This document shows, piece by piece, positions 43,256 through 54,805 of a stretch of 64,000 nt of DNA (positions are counted from its first letter, which is position 1; every line of letters starts with the position of its first letter). The notes beneath the pieces are model-generated. The model saw only the letters and a program-made list of their open reading frames with translations. It had not been told where the DNA came from and did no database searches. The stretch is taken from NCBI RefSeq assembly GCF_018388445.1, contig NZ_CP074405.1, positions 3,534,001 through 3,598,000 on the forward strand, in the 5' to 3' direction. A program made the position numbers and the translations under genes. The DNA is from Cellulomonas wangleii (GTDB taxonomy: Bacteria; Actinomycetota; Actinomycetes; Actinomycetales; Cellulomonadaceae).

Positions 43256-44395
43256 ATGTCATGGGTCGCGTGGGTCGCGGTGGTCGCCGGTGCGCTGGCG
43301 CTCGTCGCCGTCGGGCTGGGTCTGTGGGTCTGGCGGCAGCAGCGCAGGCTCGGCGCACGCCTCGCGGGGCCCGCACCCGCGCCGGCGGCGGACACGGGCC
43401 GACCCGCCGGCCAGCTCGTGGCCTTCGTCGCCAACCCGTCCAAGCCCGACGTCGTCGAGCTGCGCGCGGCCGTCCGCAAGGCCGCCTCCGAGCAGTACCT
43501 GCCGGAGCCGATGTGGCTCGAGACGACCGTCGAGGACCCGGGTGTCGGCCAGGCGCGGTCGGCCGTGGAGTCCGGGGCCGACCTGGTGGTCGCCGTCGGC
43601 GGTGACGGCACCGTGCGCGCGGTCGCCGAGGCGCTCGCCGGGACGGGCGTGCCGATGGGCCTCATGCCGCTGGGGACGGGCAACCTGCTGGCCCGCAACC
43701 TCGACGTGCCGATCAGTGACCCGCTCGCGGCGCTCCAGCTCGCGCTCGACGGCACCGACAAGCCCATCGACGTCGGCTGGCTGCGCGTCGAGCGGTGGGA
43801 GTCGCAGATGGACGACGACATCGCCGAGGCCGCCGACGACCTGCCGGACGACACCGACAAGCCGCGCGACCACATCTTCCTCGTCATCGCCGGCCTCGGG
43901 TTCGACGCCGCGATGGTGGCCGACACGGACGACGGCCTCAAGGCCAAGGTGGGCTGGATCGCGTACTTCATGGCCGGCGTGCGCCACCTGCACGGCCGAC
44001 GCCTGCGGGTCCGCCTGACGCTGGACGACGAGCCCGTCCAGCAGCTGCGTGCCCGCAGCCTGCTCGTCGGCAACTGCGGCAAGCTGCCCGGTGGCATCAC
44101 GCTGCTGCCCGACGCCGTCCTCGACGACGGCGTGCTCGACATCGCCTCGATCGACACACGCGGCGGGATCGCGGGCTGGGCGCAGCTGTTCGGCGAGGTC
44201 GTGCTCCAGGGCGTCGGCGTCCGCAACGAGGCCCCCGGCAAGATCGGACGCATCGACCACACGCGCGCCCGCTCGGCACGCATCGAGGTGGCCGGCGGCG
44301 AGCACGTGCAGGTCGACGGCGACATCGTGGGTCGCGCGAGCGTGATCACGGCCCGCGTGGACCCCGGCGCGCTGGTCGTGCGCGTCGCGCGCTGA
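43256..44395 (+). CDS. Diacylglycerol/lipid kinase family protein (379 aa)
   Basis: DagK-type lipid kinase. One N-terminal helix (about 2-22), then the catalytic domain: [31 protein letters not shown] (GGDGT) and [13 protein letters not shown], and the C-terminal [26 protein letters not shown]. The membrane helix is an actinobacterial variant. Recycles diacylglycerol or a sphingosine-like lipid to phosphate form, which connects it in role to cdsA. Start ATG at 43256; TTG at 43247 is less likely. Confidence 0.9.
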   Translation: MSWVAWVAVVAGALALVAVGLGLWVWRQQRRLGARLAGPAPAPAADTGRPAGQLVAFVANPSKPDVVELRAAVRKAASEQYLPEPMWLETTVEDPGVGQARSAVESGADLVVAVGGDGTVRAVAEALAGTGVPMGLMPLGTGNLLARNLDVPISDPLAALQLALDGTDKPIDVGWLRVERWESQMDDDIAEAADDLPDDTDKPRDHIFLVIAGLGFDAAMVADTDDGLKAKVGWIAYFMAGVRHLHGRRLRVRLTLDDEPVQQLRARSLLVGNCGKLPGGITLLPDAVLDDGVLDIASIDTRGGIAGWAQLFGEVVLQGVGVRNEAPGKIGRIDHTRARSARIEVAGGEHVQVDGDIVGRASVITARVDPGALVVRVAR

Positions 44396-44449
44396 CCCGG
44401 CGCGCCGGACCTGCCCGTCCTGGGCTGCGCCCCGGGTCCTCGGCCCTCG

Positions 44450-45403
44450 TCAGGCCGGGTGGCCGCCGCGCAGCCGGTCGAGCCACGCGCGCGCCTCGAC
44501 GAAGTCGGCGTCCGCGGTGCCGACCTGCACGAGCGGTGCCACGGCGTCCGCCCGCGGGTACGACCCGAGGAACCGCACGTACGGGCAGCGTCGGTGCAGG
44601 CCCATGAGCACCTCCCCCATCCGCTCGTCCGTCACGTGCCCCTCGGCGTCGATCGAGAACGAGTAGCGGCCCAGCGCGTCCCCGATGGGCCGCGACTCGA
44701 TGCGCGACAGGTTCACGCCGCGCACCGCGAACTGCTCCAGCATGGCGAGCAGCGCACCCGCCTCGTTGTCCGGCAGGTGCACGACGAGCGTCGTCTTGTC
44801 CGCGCCCGTGGGCGGCGGCACCGGGCCGGGCGGCCCGACCACGACGAACCGCGTGAGCGCCGAGGGGTTGTCGGCGACCCGCTCGGCCAGCGGTACCAGC
44901 CCGTAGGTGCCCACCGCAGCGGGCGGCACGAGAGCCGCGTCGAACGTCGAGGACCGCACGGCCGCCGGGTCGGCGGCCGCCTCCGCGAGCAGCGCGGCGG
45001 GTGCGGTGTTGCTCGTCGCGGGCACGTGCACCGCGCCCGGCAGGTGCGCCGCCAGCCAGCGTCGGCACTGCACCCAGGCGTGCGGGTGCGCCGCGACGCG
45101 CCGCACGTCGGCCGTCCGCGTGCCGGGTAGCCCCACCAGCGTGAACTGCACCGGCACCAGCACCTCGCGCAGCAGCATCAGCGGGGAGCCCGTCGCCAGG
45201 GAGTCCAGCGTCGCGGTGACGCCGCCCTCGGCCGTCGACTCGATCGCGACGACCGCACGGTCGGCCTCGCCGGCCCGCACCGCGGCGATCGCGGAGCCGA
45301 CGTCCGTCTGCGGCAGGTACACGGCCTCGTCCGGCGACGCGACCTGGCGCAACGCCTCCTCCGTGAACGTGCCCGCAGGCCCGAGGTACGCGTAGCGCAG
45401 CAC
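44450..45403 (-). CDS. pheA: Prephenate dehydratase (317 aa)
   Basis: Converts prephenate to phenylpyruvate for phenylalanine. PDT domain: AYLGPAGTFTEEAL, AIESTAEGGVTATLD, TSNTAPAALL and the TRF motif in LTRFVVVG. C-terminal ACT domain KTTLVVHLPDNEAGALLAML with ESRP confers phenylalanine feedback. GTG at 45403 has GGGGAGGG 8 nt upstream. Monofunctional (no chorismate mutase), as in other actinobacteria. No attenuator found. Confidence 0.96.
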   Translation of the reverse strand: MLRYAYLGPAGTFTEEALRQVASPDEAVYLPQTDVGSAIAAVRAGEADRAVVAIESTAEGGVTATLDSLATGSPLMLLREVLVPVQFTLVGLPGTRTADVRRVAAHPHAWVQCRRWLAAHLPGAVHVPATSNTAPAALLAEAAADPAAVRSSTFDAALVPPAAVGTYGLVPLAERVADNPSALTRFVVVGPPGPVPPPTGADKTTLVVHLPDNEAGALLAMLEQFAVRGVNLSRIESRPIGDALGRYSFSIDAEGHVTDERMGEVLMGLHRRCPYVRFLGSYPRADAVAPLVQVGTADADFVEARAWLDRLRGGHPA

Positions 45404-45527
45404 GGCGATGACCCTCCCCACCCGATGGGCCCGACGGCCCGGCGGCTCGAGCGCGGCGGCACCGGGTGCCGCGCGCGGCCGCACCCGCGGCCCCGCCGAG
45501 CCTAGTGGGCGCCCGTACGCTGGGACC

Positions 45528-47846
45528 GTGCCCCGGTCCCTGCGCGCGCTCGCCGCTGCCCTCCTCGCCGCGCTCGCGGTGCTGCTCGGTGCACCCGCGC
45601 AGGCGGCCCCCGCGGCGGAGCCCGTGCCCGGGCCGGTCGTGCTGGTCGGCGTCACCGGCCTGCGCTGGGACGACCTGGGGTCGCTGACCACGCCGGCGCT
45701 GTGGGGGTTGTCCCACGAGGGCTCGATCGGCCTGGTCGCGACCCGGTCCGTGCACAAGCGCGGGTGCCCGGTCGACGGCTGGCTCGCGGTGTCCGCCGGC
45801 AACCGGGCCGCGGACCTGCCCTCCGAGGACGGCACGTGCCGCACGCTGCGCGACCCCGGGGAGTCCGGCGAGGTGCCGGGGTGGGACGACTACGTGGCCG
45901 CCGCCCGCGCCGAGTCGTACGGCGCCCGGCCCGGCATGCTCGGCGACCTGCTGACGCGCACCGGCACTCCCGCGACCGGCGTCGGCCCCGGCGCCGCGAT
46001 CGCGCTGGCCACGTCCGACGGCGTGCCCGCCGGCGTCCACCAGCGCCTGCCGGCCGAGCCGCGGGCGCTCGCGCAGTCGGTGGCGTCCGCGGCCGCCGAC
46101 TCCCGGCTCGTCGTCGTCGACGCGGGCGTGATCCGCGACCCCGGCTACGCGACCGTGCCGCGCACACCGTCCACGACGCCGAGCGCGGCACCCGAGAGCG
46201 ACGAGCTGCCCGGCCTGGAGTCGGGCGAGGCGGACCTGCCGGGATCGGGATCCATCACCGAGCCCACCCGGGCGCAGCAGGCCGTCGAGGTGGACGAACG
46301 CGTCGCGGCCGTGCTCGACGGCCTGGCGGACCACGACGCGACGGTGCTGCTCGTCTCGCTCGCGGACTCCGGGCGCGCCGCGCTCCAGGTCGCCGTGGCC
46401 CAGGGCCCGCGCCCGGTCGGCGACCCGTACGAGGCGAGCCTGCTCACCTCCGGGTCGACCCGCCAGCCGGGCGTCGTCCAGGTCACGGACGTGACGCCGA
46501 CGCTGCTCGCGCTGCTGCAGCTGGACGACGACGCCCCCGCGCTGCCCGGGGCGCAGATGGTCCCGACGCCGGGGCCCGCCACCGGCAGCGCGCGCGTCGC
46601 CCGGCTGATCGACGTGCAGCTGGAGGCGTCCGCGATCACCAAGGTGTCCGGCCTGTTCTCGGCGCGCCTCGTGATGGCGCAGGCGGTGCTGTTCGTCGCC
46701 GCGGCGATCCTGCTGGTGCTGCGGGCGCGGACGGACCGCGGACCGTTGCGTCCGGCACTACGGGTCCTGCAGGTCGCCGCGCTGGCGCTCGGCTCGGCGC
46801 CGGTCGCCTCGTTCCTGACGGGACTCGTGCCGTGGTGGCGCGCCGACCGGCAGGCGGCGGCCTTCTGGACCGTCCTGCTGGGCTGGATCGCCGTCATCAC
46901 CATCACCGCCCTGGCCGGGCCCTGGCGCCGGCACGTGCTCGGCCCGGCGGGTGTCGTCGCGGCGGTGACGGTGGTGACCCTCGCGGTCGACGCCGTCACG
47001 GGCTCGACGCTGGTCGTCGACTCCCCCATGGGCGCCCACCGCATCCTCGCGGCGCGGTTCTACGGCATGAGCAACCAGGCCTTCGCCCTCATCACCGCGG
47101 GCGGCGTGCTGGTCGCGCTGGTGGTCGCCGACCGGCTGGTGCGCCGGGGGCGGCGCGGCGCGGCCGTCGCGGCCGTCGTCGCCATCGGCGTGGTCCTCAT
47201 GGTCGTCGACGGTGCGCCCGCCTGGGGCGCCGACTTCGGCGGCCCGCCCGCCCTGATCCTCGCGTTCGCGATGTTCGCGGTCGCGGTCAGCGGCCGACGG
47301 GTCTCGTGGCGGCTCGTGCTGGGGGTCGCCGCCGTCGGTGCCGTGGTCGTCATCGGCTTCGCGGCGCTCGACTGGATGCGGCCGCCGACCGAGCGCACCC
47401 ACCTGGGCCGGTTCCTCGACACCGTGCTCGACGGCGGGCTGTGGGACGTCGTATGGCGCAAGGTGTCCGCCAACCTGCGGGTCCTCGGCTCGTGGCGCTA
47501 CCTCGTGCCCGCCGTGGGGGGCGTCGCCCTGACCTGGCTGGTGCTGGCCGGGCCCCGCGCGCGGCGCGGCGGTCTGCTCGGCGCGGGCTCACCGCTGGCC
47601 GGCCTGCAGCGCGAGGTGCCGCTGCTGCGGCCCGCCGTCGCCGCGACGGGCGCCGCGCTCGCCCTGGGGTTCCTCATGAACGACTCGGGGATCGTGGTCC
47701 CCGCCACGGGCATCGCGCTGGCCGTGCCGTGCCTGGTCGCCGCGGCCGCGCAGTGGCGGCTCGACGCCCGCCCGGAGGACGTGGACGAGGCCCGCGGTGC
47801 GGTCAGCGACCCGGGCGCTGCTCCCGCGGGGACAGCGTCCGCCTGA
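45528..47846 (+). CDS. Large actinobacterial membrane protein with alkaline-phosphatase-like ectodomain (772 aa)
   Basis: N-terminal signal helix (about 6-28), an extracytoplasmic region up to about 385 starting VVLVGVTGLRWDDLGSL, which resembles the phosphodiesterase/alkaline-phosphatase-like fold (Asp-rich, VTDVTPTLLALLQLDDD), then about ten membrane helices. Conserved across actinobacteria without an assigned function. Start GTG at 45528. Divergent from pheA; its 3' end overlaps the convergent GT2 by 44 bp. Confidence 0.75.
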   Translation: MPRSLRALAAALLAALAVLLGAPAQAAPAAEPVPGPVVLVGVTGLRWDDLGSLTTPALWGLSHEGSIGLVATRSVHKRGCPVDGWLAVSAGNRAADLPSEDGTCRTLRDPGESGEVPGWDDYVAAARAESYGARPGMLGDLLTRTGTPATGVGPGAAIALATSDGVPAGVHQRLPAEPRALAQSVASAAADSRLVVVDAGVIRDPGYATVPRTPSTTPSAAPESDELPGLESGEADLPGSGSITEPTRAQQAVEVDERVAAVLDGLADHDATVLLVSLADSGRAALQVAVAQGPRPVGDPYEASLLTSGSTRQPGVVQVTDVTPTLLALLQLDDDAPALPGAQMVPTPGPATGSARVARLIDVQLEASAITKVSGLFSARLVMAQAVLFVAAAILLVLRARTDRGPLRPALRVLQVAALALGSAPVASFLTGLVPWWRADRQAAAFWTVLLGWIAVITITALAGPWRRHVLGPAGVVAAVTVVTLAVDAVTGSTLVVDSPMGAHRILAARFYGMSNQAFALITAGGVLVALVVADRLVRRGRRGAAVAAVVAIGVVLMVVDGAPAWGADFGGPPALILAFAMFAVAVSGRRVSWRLVLGVAAVGAVVVIGFAALDWMRPPTERTHLGRFLDTVLDGGLWDVVWRKVSANLRVLGSWRYLVPAVGGVALTWLVLAGPRARRGGLLGAGSPLAGLQREVPLLRPAVAATGAALALGFLMNDSGIVVPATGIALAVPCLVAAAAQWRLDARPEDVDEARGAVSDPGAAPAGTASA

Positions 47847-48663
47847 CGCCGGACGCCGCGGCCCGTGCGCGGCGGGTGCTGACGGCGAGCTGCACGTCGC
47901 GGTACTGCGCCGCCCGGTGCAGCTGCCCCTTGAGGTCGGTGCCCGACGGGCGGTGCCGCAGCTCGCACGGCACCTCGAGCACGCGGAAGCCCAGGCGCAG
48001 CAGGTCGATCGTCATGCCCGCCTCGACGCCCCACCCGCGGGCGAGCGGGGTCGCCGCCTCGAACGCCTCGCGCGTCAGGCAGCGCATGCCGGACAGCGGC
48101 TGCGTCGGCGTCCACCCGGTCATCGACGCGATCGCACGCCGCGCCGCCCCGACGACCAGACCGCGACCGCCGGCGCCGGGCTGCGGCGGCAGCAGCGCGA
48201 TGGTCAGGTCGGCGATGCCGTCGAGCACGGGCGGCACGAGCGGGGCCGTGTTCACGGCCGTGTCGGCCAGGTCGCCGTCGATGAACAGCAGGTGGCGCGG
48301 CGGACGGTCGGGCGCGTCGCGCATGGCGACGACAGCGGCACCCGTCTCCATCGCCGCGGCCTTGCCGCGGTTGTGCGAGTGCCGCACCACCACGGCGCCG
48401 GCCTCGCGCGCCACGTGCTGGGTGTTGTCCTCCGAGCCGTCGTCGACGACGAGCACGAGGTCGACGTTCGGGATCGCCCGGGCGGAGCGGACCGTCGCGG
48501 CGATCCGCCGCGACTCGTCCTTGGCCGGGATGACCACCGCGACGCGCTGGCGCTGCTTGTGGCCGCGTGACGCGCGGGCCACCCTGTCCGCGGTCGCGGC
48601 GGACGGGGTGCCAGGCGTCACGTCGGCCTCCGGTCGGACGGCCTCGCTCCCCGTGCGTGTCAC
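47803..48663 (-). CDS. Soluble family 2 glycosyltransferase, GpgS/Dpm-like (286 aa)
   Basis: GT-A fold with VAVVIPAKDESRRIAATV, VDDGSEDNTQ, a D-G-D (FIDGDLAD) metal motif and SGMRCLTREAFEAA. Length and the RGWGVEAGMTIDLLRLGF segment resemble glucosyl-3-phosphoglycerate synthases and prenyl-phosphate mannosyltransferases; no membrane helix. Start set at GTG 48663; GTG at 48684 would add seven residues and neither has a clear Shine-Dalgarno. Confidence 0.82.
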   Translation of the reverse strand: MTRTGSEAVRPEADVTPGTPSAATADRVARASRGHKQRQRVAVVIPAKDESRRIAATVRSARAIPNVDLVLVVDDGSEDNTQHVAREAGAVVVRHSHNRGKAAAMETGAAVVAMRDAPDRPPRHLLFIDGDLADTAVNTAPLVPPVLDGIADLTIALLPPQPGAGGRGLVVGAARRAIASMTGWTPTQPLSGMRCLTREAFEAATPLARGWGVEAGMTIDLLRLGFRVLEVPCELRHRPSGTDLKGQLHRAAQYRDVQLAVSTRRARAAASGVRRTLSPREQRPGR

Positions 48664-48752
48664 GGGCACCACCCTATCGACCACGGGGGGCAGGTCGCCT
48701 CACGGGCGCGGCGTGGGACGGCCGTGTCCGCGCTGCGGGACCGCGGCGCGGC

Positions 48753-49577
48753 TCAGCGCAGCGTGACCTGACGGGCGACCAGACCGGCGCGGGCGCGGCG
48801 CGCGTTCGCGTCGAGCGGCGTGGTGTCGGCCATCGCCGCCTCCAGGCGCGGGGCGAAGTCCGCGACGGGCTTCTCGACGTCCTCGGCCTCCGAGCCGCGT
48901 GCGAGCTCCCACACCGGCACGACGATGCCGGCGGCGCGGAAGTACCCGATGAACTTGCCGTCGTCGAAGCCGGACTCGCGGCGCGCGTGCAGACGCGCCA
49001 GGCCGTCGAGGACCACCTGCTCGTCCGCCGGCTGCGCCCAGCGCAGGTACTCCCGGGCGCCCATGCGGCACCAGTACGCGGACTCCACGGACGTCAGGCG
49101 GCGGGTGTCGACGATGCCGGCGTCCGCCTCCTCCATCGCGGCCTGCAGGTCGGGCGTCACCTCGGTGCTCGGGTCCAGCCAGTAGGAGAAGCTCTCCTGC
49201 ACGGTGACCTCGAACGGCACGGACAGGTCCAGCACGTCCTGCAGGCGGGGGCCGGCGGTGGGCAGGCCGATGTTCTCGATCGCGGTGCCGGGCTCGGCGT
49301 CGAGCGCCAGCAGCAGCGCGGTGGCGACGTCGCGGCTGGCGTCGCCGGAGCTGGTGCCCGTCTGCAGCGCGACCAGCACGACCCCGTCCGCACGGTGCAG
49401 CGCGGCCCAGCTGTTGGGCAGGACCGTGGTGACCACGACGTCGCGGGCACCGTGCTCGGCGGTGGTGCGGGCGGTCGCGGTCGCGGCGGGCACGAGCTCG
49501 CGCAGCGCGACCCAGTCCGGCTCGCCGGGCAGCCCCTCGAACGGACGCAGCACGAAGGAGGGCGTGTTCTTGGCCAT
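48753..49577 (-). CDS. DUF5926 family protein (274 aa)
   Basis: Soluble actinobacterial protein of unknown function. MAKNTPSFVLRPFEGLPGEPDW at the N-terminus, then DVVVTTVLPNSWAALHRADG, NIGLPTAGPRLQDVLD and GFDDGKFIGYFRAAGIVVPVWEL, the conserved blocks. ATG at 49577. Divergent from pgm with 138 bp between them. Confidence 0.9.
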   Translation of the reverse strand: MAKNTPSFVLRPFEGLPGEPDWVALRELVPAATATARTTAEHGARDVVVTTVLPNSWAALHRADGVVLVALQTGTSSGDASRDVATALLLALDAEPGTAIENIGLPTAGPRLQDVLDLSVPFEVTVQESFSYWLDPSTEVTPDLQAAMEEADAGIVDTRRLTSVESAYWCRMGAREYLRWAQPADEQVVLDGLARLHARRESGFDDGKFIGYFRAAGIVVPVWELARGSEAEDVEKPVADFAPRLEAAMADTTPLDANARRARAGLVARQVTLR

Positions 49578-49715
49578 GCCCGCACCCTACCGACCGCGGC
49601 CCCGGGAGGGCGGACGAGCCGCACGACGGGTGCGCGGGCCGACGCGCCGGAGGTGTGAGAAGGATCCGGACGGACCGGGTGCGCGCCGGGGGCCCGCTGC
49701 GGGAGGATCACCCGT

Positions 49716-51401
<1,686 letters not shown>

Positions 51402-51416
51402 CCCCGGGACGACGAA

Positions 51417-51453
51417 GCGCGGTCCGGCCCCCGGGGGAGGGGCCGGACCGCGC
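51417..51453. terminator. Bidirectional terminator between pgm and ugd
   Basis: Perfect 15-bp inverted repeat: GCGCGGTCCGGCCCC (51417-51431) against GGGGCCGGACCGCGC (51439-51453), 7-nt loop. Ends the convergent pgm and ugd transcripts. Confidence 0.75.
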
Positions 51454-51482
51454 GCTCGGGGGTCCGCCGAAGGACGGTGCCG

Positions 51483-52877
51483 TCAGGCTGCGGCGCGTCC
51501 CAGGCCGGTGAAGTCCCACCCGGCGGTCCGCCAGGCCTCGGCCGAGAGCTTGCCGCGCGCGTCGATCACGCGGGCCCGGTGGGTCAGCGGGGCCAGACGG
51601 GCCGGGTCCTCACCGAGGAACTGGTCCCACTCGGTCAGCACGAGCACCACGTCCGCGCCCTCGACGGCCTCGTCGACGCTCGTGGCGTACGACAGCGTCG
51701 GGAACAGCCGGCGCGCGGTGTCCCCCGCCTCCGGGTCGTAGACCGTGACCTGGGCCCCCCGCAGGTGCAGCGCGGCGGCCACGTTGAGCGCCGGGGAGTC
51801 GCGCACGTCGTCCGTCAGCGGCTTGAACGCCGCACCCAGGACACCGATCCGCCGGTTCAGGACCGACCCGCCGCACGCCTCCAGGGCCATGTCGATCACG
51901 CGCTCGCGCTGGCCCATGTTGATCTCGTCGACCTGCTGCAGCAGGCCCGCGGCGCGGTGCGCACCGAGCTCGTTGGCCCGGTGCATCAGCGCCCGGATGT
52001 CCTTGGGCAGGCACCCGCCGCCGAAGCCCAGACCGGCGTCGAGGAACTGCCGCCCGATGCGCACGTCGTGGCCCAGGGCGTCCGCCAGCACGGTGACGTC
52101 CGCGCCCGCGGCCTCGCAGACCCCGGCGATCGCGTTGATGAACGAGATCTTGGTGGCCAGGAACGCGTTCGCACTGACCTTCACCAGCTCGGCCGTGGGC
52201 AGGTCCGTCACGACGACCGGCGAGCCCTCGGCGATGGGCGTGGCGTACACGGTGCGCAGGACCGCCTCGGACCGCGCCGAGACCCCGCCGAGCACGATGC
52301 GGTCGGGGTGCAGGGTGTCGCCGACCGCCTTGCCCTCGCGCAGGAACTCGGGGTTCCAGACCAGCTCGACGTCGACACCGGCCGGGGCCTCCCGGGCGAC
52401 CAGCTCACGCAGCCGCGCCGCCGTGCCCACCGGCACGGTGGACTTGCCGACGATCACCGCGTCCTTGGTCAGGTGCCGGGCGACCGCGGTCGTCGCGGCC
52501 TCGACGTACGCGAGGTTGGCCGCGTGCGACGTGCGCTGCTGCGGCGTGCCGACGCAGACGAAGTGCACGTCGCCCTGCGCGACGGCCGACGCCACGTCGG
52601 TCGTGAACCGCAGGCGGCCGGTGGCCAGGTTCTTCTCCAGCAGCTCGGGCAGCCCGGGCTCGTAGAACGGCACCTTGCCGGCCTGCAGCGCGTCGACCTT
52701 GGCCTGGTCGGTGTCGACGCCGGTGACGTCGAAACCGAGCTCGGCCATCGCGACGGCGTGGGTGGCCCCGAGGTAGCCGGTGCCGAGGACGGTGAGGCGG
52801 GGTGCGTCGCCGGCGGGGGCCGCGGGCTGCGCCTTCGAGGTGGTGCTGCGGGTCATGTCGGTGCTCCGGGGGCTCAT
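51483..52877 (-). CDS. ugd: UDP-glucose 6-dehydrogenase (464 aa)
   Basis: Oxidises UDP-glucose to UDP-glucuronate in two steps. NAD-binding LTVLGTGYLGATHAVAMAE (GxGxxG), VFVCVGTP-type segment (HFVCVGTPQQ), VGKSTVPVGTA, and the catalytic Cys in GFGGGCLPKDIRAL (about 288); C-terminal UDP-binding domain GVLGAAFKPLTDDVRDSP. ATG at 52877 overlaps the GH26 stop by 4 bp. Last gene of the second polysaccharide operon; provides glucuronate to the synthase. Confidence 0.96.
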   Translation of the reverse strand: MSPRSTDMTRSTTSKAQPAAPAGDAPRLTVLGTGYLGATHAVAMAELGFDVTGVDTDQAKVDALQAGKVPFYEPGLPELLEKNLATGRLRFTTDVASAVAQGDVHFVCVGTPQQRTSHAANLAYVEAATTAVARHLTKDAVIVGKSTVPVGTAARLRELVAREAPAGVDVELVWNPEFLREGKAVGDTLHPDRIVLGGVSARSEAVLRTVYATPIAEGSPVVVTDLPTAELVKVSANAFLATKISFINAIAGVCEAAGADVTVLADALGHDVRIGRQFLDAGLGFGGGCLPKDIRALMHRANELGAHRAAGLLQQVDEINMGQRERVIDMALEACGGSVLNRRIGVLGAAFKPLTDDVRDSPALNVAAALHLRGAQVTVYDPEAGDTARRLFPTLSYATSVDEAVEGADVVLVLTEWDQFLGEDPARLAPLTHRARVIDARGKLSAEAWRTAGWDFTGLGRAAA

Positions 52878-54805
52878 CGGGCGGGGGTGGGGGTGGGGGT
52901 GGACGTCGGCTGCTGCTGGTTCCTGCCGGCCGGGACGGGCTCCGGCGCGGGGGCCGGGGCCGGGCTGGGGGCCGGGCTGGGGGCCGGGCTGGGGGCCGGA
53001 CTGGGGGCCGGGCTGGGGGCCGGCGTCGGCTGCGGGGTCGGTCCCGAGGCCGGCTGCGGGGTCGGCTGTGGTCCGGGTGCCGGGTCCGGTCCGGCCGCGG
53101 CGTCCGGACCGGGGACCGGCTCGTCCGCCGGGCCCGCGGTGCGCGCCGCCAGGGCCGCTGCCCCGTCGACCGCTACGCCGCCCGGTACGGACGCCGCGGC
53201 CAGGGCCGCCCCACCGCCGGGCACGAAGCCCGCGGACGGGTCCTGGATGCCCTCACGGAACGCGGCCAGGGCGTCGGGGCGGGACGTGATGCGCCAGTCG
53301 TTGGTGGCGCGCTCGCCCTCGATGTACGTGGTCACGGCGTGGTGGAACCAGGCCATCCCGATGACGTCGGCGTTGCGTGGCTCCGCCAGCGCGTCGAACA
53401 GGTCGGTGATCCACGCGGCCTTGCCGCCCCCGGTCTCCGACGCGCCGATCTCGGCCAGCATGATCGGCTTGTCGCTGATCGCCCGCAGCTGGTCGAGCGA
53501 GCGGTCGAACGTGTAGGAGAACGTCGCCGTCTGGTCCGGGTCGTACGGCGGGCGGAAGTAGCCCGACAGGCCGACCCAGTCGACGTACTCGTCACCCGGG
53601 TACAGGCTGCGCGTGTACTCCAGCGTCCGGTTGGTCGCGGGCAGCCGGTTGACGATGTTGGGCGACCAGACCCAGATGACGTTCGCGTTGGCGCCCTCGG
53701 CCTCGAAGATGGCGTGGACGTGGCGCCACATCTTCACGTAGTCGCCCGGGCGGTTGCCGTTGACGGGTGCGGCGTTGCTGGTCTGCTCGGACCACGGGTA
53801 CCAGCCGCTGTTCATCTCGTGGTTGAGACGGATCGCGACGGGCAGGTCGAGCTCGGCCACCGAGCGGGCGTACTCGCGCAGGTAGTCGTCGTGCGCCCCC
53901 GCGATGATCCGCGGCAGCGAGTACTCGGGCTCGTCCACCTGGTCGTTGGCAGCCGCGAGGGGACGCGACTCCCACGTGATCATCGGCAGCATCCCCTTGC
54001 GCCACGACCGCACGACCGCGTCGGGGCGGAACTGCGTGTCCCAGCCCTGGAAGTAGCCGGCCACGTCGGGTGCGACGCCGACCTGCGCGGCGACCTGGTC
54101 CAGCTCGGACCAGCTGAACGGCGACTGCGGCGTGTAGAGGCCGAAGTACCGGTCGTCCGGCACCATGAGGCTCGCCAGCGAGGGGGCTGTCGGCTTGGCG
54201 TTCGCCGCGGCCTCGGCGGCGGCTCGGGCGGCAGCCGCCGCGGCGGCGGCGTCGGCCCGCTGGCGGGCGACCTGCTCGCGGATCGCCGAGCCCTGCAGCG
54301 CACCCTTGGCGGCGGCCAGCTGACGCTCGAGCGACGCCTTCTGCTGCGAGCGGGCGGCGGCGGCGGCCCGCTCGGCGGCGGCCTTCTCCTTGCCGCGCCG
54401 CGCGGCGGCGGCACGCTCGGACTCCGCCTTCTGCTGTGCGGCGGCCTTCTGCTCGGCCGAGCGCTGGTCGCCCACGGCCGCGGCGGCCGCCTTCTGGGCG
54501 GCGGCCTTCTCCTTGCCGCGCTCGGCGCCGGCGGCACGCTCGGCGGCGGCCTTGTCCTGCGACCGCCTGAGGTTCGCGATCTCCTCGTCGCGGTCCGCCA
54601 GGATCGCCGCGAGGTCGGCGTTCTCCTGCGCGAGCTCCCGCTCGGTCGCGGTGCGCAGCGGACCCGGCACGGTGCCGGACGGCGAGAGCCAGACGACGCC
54701 GGTGATGACACCCAGCGCGAGGGCGAGGGCGACGGCGGAGATCCTGCCGACGATCCCGAGGCGACCCGAGAGGGTCCACCAGTGCGTGCCGGTGCGCTCA
54801 GACAT
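52874..54805 (-). CDS. Membrane-anchored GH26 glycoside hydrolase with coiled coil (643 aa)
   Basis: One N-terminal helix (about 14-36), a long charged coiled coil (about 50-195, Glu/Lys/Arg/Ala heptads), then GH26. RLNHEMNSGWYPWS carries the acid/base Glu (about 331) and IMLAEIGASETGG the nucleophile Glu (about 451). Known GH26 enzymes cut beta-mannan, mixed-linkage beta-glucan or beta-1,3-xylan. The C-terminus is Pro/Ala/Gly-rich with (PAPS)n repeats, possibly spanning the wall. Start ATG at 54805 overlaps the GT2 stop by 8 bp; the gene sits between synthase and ugd, so the enzyme is likely to cut or release the polymer made here. Confidence 0.9.
   Translation of the reverse strand: MSERTGTHWWTLSGRLGIVGRISAVALALALGVITGVVWLSPSGTVPGPLRTATERELAQENADLAAILADRDEEIANLRRSQDKAAAERAAGAERGKEKAAAQKAAAAAVGDQRSAEQKAAAQQKAESERAAAARRGKEKAAAERAAAAARSQQKASLERQLAAAKGALQGSAIREQVARQRADAAAAAAAARAAAEAAANAKPTAPSLASLMVPDDRYFGLYTPQSPFSWSELDQVAAQVGVAPDVAGYFQGWDTQFRPDAVVRSWRKGMLPMITWESRPLAAANDQVDEPEYSLPRIIAGAHDDYLREYARSVAELDLPVAIRLNHEMNSGWYPWSEQTSNAAPVNGNRPGDYVKMWRHVHAIFEAEGANANVIWVWSPNIVNRLPATNRTLEYTRSLYPGDEYVDWVGLSGYFRPPYDPDQTATFSYTFDRSLDQLRAISDKPIMLAEIGASETGGGKAAWITDLFDALAEPRNADVIGMAWFHHAVTTYIEGERATNDWRITSRPDALAAFREGIQDPSAGFVPGGGAALAAASVPGGVAVDGAAALAARTAGPADEPVPGPDAAAGPDPAPGPQPTPQPASGPTPQPTPAPSPAPSPAPSPAPSPAPSPAPAPAPEPVPAGRNQQQPTSTPTPTPAR
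52950..53030 (-). repeat. 12-bp GC-rich tandem repeat encoding (PAPS)n
   Basis: About six near-identical units GGGCTGGGGGCC encode the Pro-Ala-Pro-Ser C-terminal tail of the GH26 protein; in frame, so unit number can vary. Confidence 0.8.

Noticed and set aside
45701..48766. A 1021-codon plus-strand frame across the membrane protein and GT2
   Set aside because: Low-complexity Arg/Pro/Ala product; overlaps two well-supported genes in other frames.
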